In this document: piece after piece, positions 56,566 through 64,000 of the stretch
Layout: each line of letters opens with the position of its first letter
Numbering within the stretch: the stretch's first letter is position 1
NCBI RefSeq assembly: GCF_034190915.1
Contig: NW_026947496.1
Span: 54,124,501 to 54,188,500, forward strand
Direction of reading: 5' to 3'
Origin: Cavia porcellus
Lineage: Eukaryota > Chordata > Mammalia > Rodentia > Caviidae
DNA length: 64,000 nt
Program-made: the position numbers and the translations under genes
The notes under the pieces: generated by a model
Seen by the model: the letters and a program-made list of their open reading frames with translations, nothing else
Databases searched by the model: none
Told to the model about the DNA's origin: nothing

Positions 56566-57744
56566 TGAAACAATTTGTCCTAGGAACAAGATAAATATGC
56601 CTCGTCCTCACTTGATCAATTTACAGTGATAACTTCAATATACATTTGCCTTACTTCGTACTTACAGTTCCCAATTGTGTTTCAAAACCTGTACCCTAAA
56701 GTTACCAGGTATACTGGTTAATATATTCAAAAACAATGATATTGTAAATTGCTAATTGCTAAGGAATCACCCACGTTGGGAAAAAAGATCTGGTTTCTAA
56801 TCCTGACTCAGCCATTTAACAGCACTACCGACTAGGAACACATTTGTGACCAACAAGCCTCAAACAGCCTAAGGAGTGACTTATGCAGGGGAGACACAGA
56901 AACACCATCTTCAATTTCCAACTTTATGGAAATCAGTTCTTAGCTTAACTTTAAGCTTTTGCTTCTGACCTTTCAGCAGTATCACACTACGGGGCTCTTT
57001 CATTTGGGAGACAGAACCTGAGAACCACAGTACCTGTCACAGGTCACAGACATTGTTCAGATGCAGAAACAGATGTGAGACATTTTAAAATGGTAAGGAT
57101 AGACAAAGAAGAGAAGACAGAGAATTATCAAGATGATATGTGTCATATTTGCTCCTTTCTTAAAGAAACTCGAAAGTGAGTGAAATAAAGAATAGATGCT
57201 TCATCCTTTTCATTCTCTAAATTAATAAAAGTTGGAGAAAAAAACTAAATGGCAACAGGGTGAACAAGTGCCACTGAACTGAAGCTCGGGTGTTAAAACA
57301 TGTGAGTCAATGTTTCCCCGATTGAGCAACTTTACAGAGTCCAGAGGACCACAAGATTTAGCGATGTAAAACTTCAAATGCTGACTTGATGTGTATGAAC
57401 GTTACTGCAGCCCTTCTATAGAAGATGATGTTACTTTAAACAAGACATCAAAATGTGGAGAGGTACAAAGATAGTTAACGTTCCTCTGACCCCCAGTTAG
57501 ATGGCCTCCAATTCTTAGGCCTCTAGCAAAATTATAACACTCCTAAATATATTTTATTTTTATTTTTTAGTATGTTTGCAGTACATAATGATTATGTTTA
57601 TTGTGTGGAGTTGGTACACGGAGTGAAATTTTTTTATTTAGTTAACTATGCACATAACATACAAAGGGGAAATTATTTTTATGTACCATACAGTGTGGTA
57701 AGAACTACTTTGCATAATCATTTACCCCAAAGGTTCCTGATAAA
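56566..57744. other. Unique non-coding DNA
   Basis: No gene or clear repeat. 57545-57690 is very AT-rich. Confidence 0.3.
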
Positions 57745-57890
57745 CTACAGCATTTTCAGTTCCTGCAATGGGGTAGGTGTTTTTTCTCCTTTGTTTTCAG
57801 ATGAGAAAGTTGAGACTTAAAATATTGAATAATTTTCCCAAGGTCACAACGTTACTAAGACCTAAAGTAGAATTGGAAACCAGATCTTTT
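57745..57890 (-). repeat. MIR-family fragment, antisense
   Basis: 'CAGATGAGAAAGTTGAGACT', 'CCCAAGGTCACAACGTTACT' and 'AGAATTGGAAACCAGATC' are the antisense MIR blocks (GATGAGGAAACTGAGGC, CCAAGGTCACACAGCTAGT, GGATTCGAACCCAG). Confidence 0.6.
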
Positions 57891-59239
57891 TTCTCAACTT
57901 GGATTATTATTTAAAAGATATACTACCAAACTTTAGAACATACCAGCTAATACTCCTGGTATAAGGTTTCTTGGTTCATGTTGATACTGGAAAGTAATGC
58001 AACTTGAAAAAACAACTTTAAGAGGTTGTTTTGAAATTAAAAATATTTCTGGAGCTAGTAACATGAAGATGAATTATTTTTTCAGGTAACAGTAATCACT
58101 GTTACCCTATGAATGCAATACCGAAATCCTTCTCTGCTATGGAAGATTATATTTTCTTAGGATTTCGTACTTCTATGTGAATGAAAAGCACAACATTAGA
58201 ATAATGTAATCATCTAAATTTTTGCATCCTCACTTTTCTATCTCAAATTATGAAATAAAGTCACACTGATCTTGGTTTTTTAATGCAGAATTTTGCCAAG
58301 AAACAGTTGCTGGATTCCTATTGAAACTGCAAAACAGAATACAAGACAAAAATAAATAAATGAGCCATACCTAACACTGAACATCAAATAATCCACAACA
58401 AAGAAAGACAGAAAGTGGTTGGAGATGCTACTTTAAGTTATGACATTTCCTTCTCTCTTTTGCCAGGAAAGAGGGCTGCTAACTTTTGAAACTTCTGAAA
58501 CATAATAAAACAATAGAAATATCAAAGAGGGTATCATTAGGGACAGGGTTAATTATAAACAGTATTATACATTCTGTTCTAAACAACATTATCAGAAACA
58601 GTAAAGAGGATCAAGAATTAATTGGCAAGTATTTGTGTCTCTTACAAGCTCCTGGTGTCAAAAGTTCCTTTTTTCTTTCAGTTACCTGGCTCCTTGGTTA
58701 AAATAAATAAATAAATAGCCATTCTTTGACCTTTTATCTCTTCACTAGTCATTGTGGTTTCTAAAATACTCTCCCTTTCTCTGCTTCTCTCTTCATTGAC
58801 CAGCAAATCACATCCACATCTTTAAGAAAGTTTGGAGGAAAACTGGGTAGGACCAAAAACAGTATTTCCTAAAGTTCCAGAGTTGAATCGGTAAGATGAT
58901 TTTAGGTGGTGAGCACAACTCAAAGTCTTCATGAACTGAATCATGAGGAAGGTGTTCTTCCAAATCTGTAACTTTTCCAATTATATGAAGGATAAAACCA
59001 CATCCTGGTGCTGGACGAACACTTAATATATACTAAGTCCATTTTTAACACAGATAGACCCCTCTAGCTCCGTGACTTCAGTTAGAGAGAAGCACGCCAG
59101 GACGAATTATAGCCTGTAGTCAAACCTGGTGGGCTGCTAATTTACAAGCAGCTCATGAATTTAAAATAGATTTTATACTTTCAAATGATTGGGGAAAACC
59201 CCAAAGATTAATATTTCCTAACATCAAAAAATTACAGGA
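57891..59239. other. Unique non-coding DNA
   Basis: No gene recognised. A short (AAATA)n run lies near 58701-58718. Confidence 0.3.
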
Positions 59240-59322
59240 AGAGCTCAGAATTTAGCTCAGTAGCGTCTGTCTGGCAAGCACAAGGTCGTGAGTTTGATCC
59301 CCAGTACAAAAAAGAAAAGAAA
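59240..59322 (+). mobile_element. ID SINE, older type with internal deletion
   Basis: 'GAGCTCAGAATTTAGCTCAG' then 'TAGCGTCTGTCTGGCAAGCA' and 'CAAGGTCGTGAGTTTGATCC', ending CCCAGTAC with an A-rich tail. About nine bases of the A-box to anticodon-arm spacer are missing relative to other copies. Confidence 0.85.
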
Positions 59323-59338
59323 ATGACATGAAAGTCAA

Positions 59339-59510
59339 ATTTCTGTAATTATAAAGTTTTGTTGGGATACAGCCATTTCTATTCATTTACATATTGCTTC
59401 TTGCAGATTTGGGGCAACAATGGGCAAGTTAAGTAGCTGTGACAGTGACTACAAGGCCTGTGAAGCCAAAAATATTCACTGATTGGCCTTTGCAATCGCT
59501 GGCCCCTAAG
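59339..59510 (-). mobile_element. hAT-Charlie-like DNA transposon relic, copy 3
   Basis: The plus strand reads 'AAAGTTTTGTTGGGATACAG', 'CCATTTCTATTCATTTACAT', 'GTAGCTGTGACAGTGACTAC' and 'AAGGCCTGTGAAGCCAAAAA'. These are in the antisense order of the family seen at 43.4 and 48.6 kb. The ID at 59.24 kb lies just beside it. Confidence 0.65.
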
Positions 59511-59609
59511 ACACCGTTGTTCATCCTTTATAATGTCTGTCTGAGGTTACCAGATAGCTCTGTATCAAGCATCTGATACCATTTGTTCTGTATGGATCAA
59601 TGTAAAGTC

Positions 59610-59673
59610 TTGTACCAGGGATCAAACTCAGGACCCCAGGCTTTGCGCCTCCGAGCTATATCTTCGGTCCCTG
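59610..59673 (-). mobile_element. dID/ID unit, antisense
   Basis: 'TTGTACCAGGGATCAAACTC' followed by 'AGGACCCCAGGCTTTGCGCC' and 'TCCGAGCTATATCTTCGGTC' is a shortened antisense ID. No B1 unit is visible next to it. Confidence 0.65.
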
Positions 59674-62167
59674 TAAAACAGAGAACTACAGACTATGTAA
59701 ATAAGACATCCAGACATAGCAATCTCTCTTTTAAGGTCAGAATGGAGTCTGAAATGTGGACCCCTAGTGGACAGAAGGTCAGAAAGGCTACCCAAGAACA
59801 TCATTTTGGCCTGCCTCATCATGGGGAGCAGTTCTCGTTTTACAACCACAAGACCCTGACACGCTGGCCAAGATTCCTAGTTTAACAATTGGGAAAGCAG
59901 TTGGTCCAACACAACCAACACTCTGTAAGTCTTGTAAAACAATAACACAAGGCCAAAGCGTTCAGCATGAGACTAGGCCAAAGGTTTCACATCAAATACT
60001 GTGCTACACTGCTATCATATTGAGTAGGATTCAGGAAGGTTCCCTTTGCTTCCCCACCTCACCCAAACTCACCACCCAGGAAGCACTTTCTGCATCTCAG
60101 AAATCAGTTCATATCGCCACTGACAATACTATCATAGGCAGTGTTTATTCTTTAACAATGAAGTTTTCTCAACAGTTTGACTACACTCTTTTAGACATTT
60201 CTTTTTGTAAAACAATCTCATAGTACCATGTTTGTCTCTCATTATTCTTAAGGAATATGCATCTCTCTCTTCTGAGGCCTTTTGACTAAGAATTTTTTCC
60301 CCAAGGCAGAATTGGTTTTTGGTGGTTCTACTAACAACAATTTCTGCTGTTGAATCATAGACACAGTAGTGTTAAAATTCATCATCATTTTTTTCCCCAT
60401 ATGATTAATGTTTTTAAAACATGGTAGTAAAACTTAAAATTTAACATATATGAAAACAAAAGAGCTTGAAATGTCGAATTTTAGATTTTAGAAACAAAAC
60501 TAGTACAACCGAAAGTCATTTTTTCCACATCTGTACGGTAGTAAACTGATCATCATTTCTCAGGCAAAATTACGTTTAGTTTTATCTGCTATTAAACCTG
60601 AAACAAGAGATTCCTGGTATTTTTTTAAACCATAAAGAACCATTTCTACATTGTAGGCATTCCTACACAGAGAGATGCTGAGTTCCAGAAGATTCTATCA
60701 ACTAACACTTATTAGGAATTACAGTAATTTATAGAGAAGATCTACTAAACTGCCCCATCAGGGCTCATAGATTGAAATATTTATGCCTAAAAGCCAAGGA
60801 GCTTGACGTAGTTAGCCCCAGAAGTCATCTTACACAAATGATTGAATTAGCTTTAGGCTTTAAGAACATAGTTCAACACAATGAACAGCTGAAGCTGTGT
60901 CCCTCAATTAAGTTCCACCAAACCCTTTGCAAACAAGATCAGCTGACCACTATAGAATCATGAGATTCTGAGATAGTTGACCCTACCACATCCTTGATGG
61001 CAGCAACATATCACTTAGGATATACCAACTAACATATATTCTTTTTGTCCAGTAAGAGGGATATAGCATATCTCAGAAACTAGTTCAGTTAGGTTGTCAA
61101 GAATTTGTGTGAAAATTTTAAGATTCTCTTTTCCGTTTTTTCACTTGACATAGTCAAGGAAATTTTTAGCCTAGCAGTTGCTAGGACTGATTTTAAGACT
61201 GCAAAAAAGACCAGTGTGAAGATTAATCAACACAATGGGAAACAATGCAGAGTAAGATTTGGATCAAATCTCTCCTGTAGCCTATTTAATAAACACTTGC
61301 CGGTTCACTGTTGGAAACTGTCTGGACTGAACTTTCTGTTGTGTATAATAAAACTCATTCTAACTTAAAATACTGAAAATTTCCATGATTCCATTTCCTA
61401 ACTTACTAAGTATGTCTTCTAGAATTTGGGGACCTTACATATTAGGAGCCACTGCTCTGATGTAAAATAAATGTTAAGAGAGGTGGGTACCAGGAGACAT
61501 AAAACAACCGCTATGTGTGCTCTTAAAGCTTGATGTGAGTTTTGTTTTTTGGTTTTTGTTTTTGTTTGATTTCAGAGTTTTACAACCCTAGGGCAGATAT
61601 ATCACTGTGAAAATCGTGAAAGATAACAAGACCCGGAAATTGCCTGATATTCCTCAACTAATTAGAAGATAGCCATGCTGGCTGACATTTCAGTACCATG
61701 ACATGAGATGAGCCAGCTCCAAGTGGCTAACAAACAGCAAATGCTTTCAGCTAGCTCAGCATCGAAAAGCACTCCTTCACCATTTCACTAGCATCCTTAA
61801 CTAGGGTCAAGGAGAAAATTCATTATGTCAGAAGACTTGATTAAAGACTGTCATTCCCTGGGGACTATTCTAACACTCCTGCAGACACCAAAATATGTGG
61901 ATGCTCCAGTCCCTCATATAAAGTGGTAGAGTATTTGCTAGAATCTAAGCACAATTTCCTATCTTGAAACATTTTATATCATCACTAGGCTATTTAGAAT
62001 ACTTAACACAATGTAAGTGTTACAAAAACAGTTGTAATACTATATTGTTTGGGGAATAAAGACAAGGGAAAATGTCTGTCATGTGTTCAGTATTGTATGT
62101 GTTCTTTTTTGAGTTTTTCAATCTGTAGCTCAATTCTCTAGATACATTATCAAGACATACTGAGGCC
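59674..62167. other. Unique non-coding DNA
   Basis: No gene supported. 60300-60620 is T-rich. 61435-61465 ends in a GAGCCACTGCTCTGA word that could be the tip of a MER5-type element, but too short to call. A (TTTTG)-like run lies near 61543-61568. Confidence 0.3.
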
Positions 62168-62169
62168 AG

Positions 62170-62258
62170 CTGGCCATGGTGACACACACCTGTAATTCCA
62201 ACACTCTGAAAGTGCCGGGGTGCAACTCAGTACAAAGGTGCTGGGGTCAACCCCCAAT
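62170..62258 (+). mobile_element. B1-dID dimer with deleted B1 3' half
   Basis: A B1 start (CTGGCCATGGTGACACACAC, CTGTAATTCCAACACTCTGA) passes almost directly into dID (GTGCCGGGGTGCAACTCAGT, GGTGCTGGGGTCAACCCCC). The usual 'GGCAGGAGGAT' half of B1 is missing, so the dimer has an internal deletion. Confidence 0.7.
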
Positions 62259-62715
62259 TTGTTTAACTTTATGTGGAAAATTAAGTAACAACGGCACAAA
62301 TAAAATGTTATGAGGCTGACATTGGGGGTTTTTGCAAGTGACAGATTGCCAGTTGCATATAAGAAAGCAGGTATCAGTAAAAAATTGCTCATATGTAGGA
62401 TGCACCTTATCAACCTATTTGACTGATTCAAGGGAAGTGGCTGAATGAACAGAGTATAGTGGGTCTGATTAAGACCAGAATAAAATCCCTCGTAAGGCTT
62501 ATGCAAAGCTGTCCCAATTTCCATTAAGGTTAGGCCAGAAGGAGTACAGGAAAAGGACAAGCTGTCCCTGCATCAAGAATATGCAGATGACAAGATGGTC
62601 CTGTTAGCCATCAGCTCCTCCTAGGTACAGAACTAGCAACAGGGTACAAGATTGCTGGAAGAACCTGCCTTGGCCAAAGAAGGTGAGTCTGAGAAAGTTA
62701 AACTGCCAAGTTCAT
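62259..62715. other. Unique non-coding DNA
   Basis: A 136-codon minus frame covers 62150-62560, but it includes the antisense B1-dID and has no recognisable domain, so it is chance. Confidence 0.3.
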
Positions 62716-62875
62716 TTTTGGTTTTGAGAGAGTATCTCACTCTGTAGTTCAGGCTGGCCTTGTACTCCCTGTGTAACCCAGGCTGAACTCACTGTGTAGC
62801 CCATGCTCGCTTCCGCTCACAGCAATCCCCCTGCCTCAGCCTCTCCAGGGCTGGGATCACAGGTGCCCAGCTAAA
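62716..62875 (-). mobile_element. B1-like SINE, antisense, with internal duplication
   Basis: 'AGAGTATCTCACTCTGTAGT', 'TCAGGCTGGCCTTGTACTCC', then a second related block 'CCCAGGCTGAACTCACTGTG', 'CCCCCTGCCTCAGCCTCTCC' and 'GGCTGGGATCACAGGTGCCC'. The duplicated GGCTG..CT block marks a rodent B1 with extended internal duplication. Confidence 0.75.
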
Positions 62876-63196
62876 CTGCTATTTTTAAGAAATACAAGTA
62901 AAGTCACAGGAAACAAATGGGAAGCAAGACGCAGGACCTAAAAACGACACATCCAACTAAGCTATTTATGACTGTGAATGACTTTGTTCATTATTTCTTG
63001 TTATTTTGTTTCCTGTAATGTATATATTAACTTTTTAAATATAAAGGCTACCTTTAAAACTTAAAAGAGGCTACTTTTAAAACTAAAAAAAAAAGTAGAT
63101 GAGAGAAGAGAGGATGATCATGAACTACAAGGAGAATTTGGCCATCACTGTTTGGCCAAATAAATACATCACTTTCACTGTAAAAACAAGGATGTT
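62876..63196. other. Unique non-coding DNA
   Basis: AT-rich, with a TTTTAAA(A)CT word duplicated at about 63052 and 63073. Nothing else recognised. Confidence 0.3.
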
Positions 63197-63541
63197 AGCT
63201 AGGCATGGTTCTGTACACCTGTAGTTAGAGCTATTCAGGAGGCTGAGGCAGGAGAACACAAAGCTCAAGCATAGCCTAGTAAATAGCAACTTAAACACTG
63301 TATCAAAATAAGGAAGGAAGGAAGGAAGGAAGGAAGGAAGGAAGGAAGGAAGGAAGGAAGGAGAGTAGACGGAAGGGCAGGAAAGGGAAGCGAAGGGAGG
63401 GGAGGGGAGGGGAGGGAAGGGAAGGGAAGGGAAGGGAAGGGAAGGGAAGGGAAGGCAGGAAGGCAGGCAGGTAAGCAAACAAGCAGGGCTGGGGATGTAG
63501 CTCACTGCAAAAGCCCTAGGTTCAATCCCCAGTATCGAAAA
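63197..63541 (+). mobile_element. B1-dID dimer with an expanded purine linker
   Basis: B1 at 63197-63308 (GCTAGGCATGGTTCTGTACA, TTCAGGAGGCTGAGGCAGGA, ACACTGTATCAAAATAAGG). A 165-base homopurine-like array follows at about 63309-63475. Then dID at 63485-63541 (GGGCTGGGGATGTAGCTCAC, GGTTCAATCCCCAGTATCG). Normally the B1-dID linker is a few A-rich bases, so the array grew inside the dimer. Confidence 0.9.
63309..63475. repeat. (GGAA)n / (GGGGA)n / (GGGAA)n purine tract
   Basis: About 13 GGAA units, then GGGGA and GGGAA units, ending GGCAGGCAGG. The plus strand is almost pure purine with many G3-G4 runs separated by one or two bases. It could form a G-quadruplex or triplex and is likely unstable in length. 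Confidence 0.95.
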
Positions 63542-64000
63542 CCAGAAACATTCAGGAACCATAAGGCTGTTGCCCGCCTCACTCTAAATTTCCTTGAAGC
63601 AAACTTCCTACAACTCCCTTAACTTCAGTACCCTGTGATTTGAGCGGAAGTTGATTACAGAAAAGAATCAATTTTCTCTCCAAGAGGAAAGACAAGAATA
63701 GCAAAGGGAAGTGGAAATAGCATGTGTTCTTTACCAAAATCACCCAGGGCACAACGCTTCCAGGGGTTCCCAGAGGACTCCAATATGGCAGGGCATGAAG
63801 GCATCATCTAGCTTTACTAGACTCTCAAAAGTCAGAGTGGTTTTGGTTAACAACAACTTCTCAAACAGAATGAAACTGTAGGAGATCAACTGGAGAGTCC
63901 AAGGAGAGACGAGAAGGACATCACAAGCTAACACAGTGTAAACACCTGCAGAATTTGGCCAAATATTTTTATTACAACAAGATCACACAAATTTCACATC
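63542..64000. other. Unique non-coding DNA to window end
   Basis: No gene or repeat recognised. Confidence 0.3.

Noticed and set aside
61435..61465. MER5-type transposon end
   Set aside because: Only a dozen bases resemble the terminus; too short to support.
62150..62560. 136-codon minus-strand frame
   Set aside because: It includes an antisense B1-dID at its end and shows no known domain.
63309..63475. CRISPR-like array
   Set aside because: Short units without spacers in a mammalian SINE: a simple purine repeat.
63125..63562. 145-codon minus-strand frame rich in Pro, Ser, Leu and Phe
   Set aside because: It is the antisense reading of the B1-dID and its purine array; the repeats keep it open.

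Overview
The window is mammalian nuclear DNA, almost certainly from a rodent, and I find no protein-coding exon, functional RNA gene or CpG island that I can support. The longest open reading frame is about 150 codons and the long frames fall in SINEs, microsatellites or unrelated unique DNA, so the segment is intergenic or lies inside a large intron. Rodent origin follows from B1 (7SL-derived) SINEs, ID (tRNA-Ala-like) SINEs and many B1-dID dimers, in which a B1 unit is followed by a shortened ID unit. From memory, B1-dID is found in squirrels, dormice, beavers and some other non-murid rodents. The very uniform ID copies ending in GGTACCGATAAAAA make a beaver-like animal my best but unproved guess. 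I could not identify the host locus.

Layout. Positions 1-6 kb are mostly unique, with old L2-like DNA and one CA repeat. From 6 to 9 kb there are ID, B1-dID and MIR copies. From 9 to 17.5 kb the DNA is mostly unique and AT-rich, with fossil L2, MIR and MER5-type pieces near 15-16 kb. From 17.5 to 29.5 kb SINEs are dense and there are two LINE-1 ORF2 fragments, one split by a young ID. At 25.66-25.73 kb sits a tiny U2 snRNA 5' fragment with perfect target-site duplications. From 30 to 36.5 kb the sequence is mostly unique, with a conserved-looking AT-rich block at 34.1-34.9 kb. From 36.5 to 44.4 kb there are young ID insertions, a nested SINE cluster, MIRs and an LTR-like relic. From 44.4 to 46.7 kb lies the best candidate for a deeply conserved regulatory element, with TAAT-core motifs and retained CpGs. 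From 47 to 54 kb there are LTR-like, hAT-like, L2 and MIR relics. From 54 to 59 kb the DNA is mostly unique and includes a homeodomain-type inverted repeat. From 59 to 64 kb there are more SINEs, ending in a B1-dID whose linker has become a roughly 165-base purine tract.

The parts do not form a pathway. What can be read is a retroposition history: young ID insertions with intact target-site duplications, older B1-dID dimers, still older L1, and mammal-wide fossils (MIR, L2, hAT, LTR). These surround stretches of unique DNA that may hold long-range enhancers. Conservation claims are inference from composition and motifs only; no alignment was possible.
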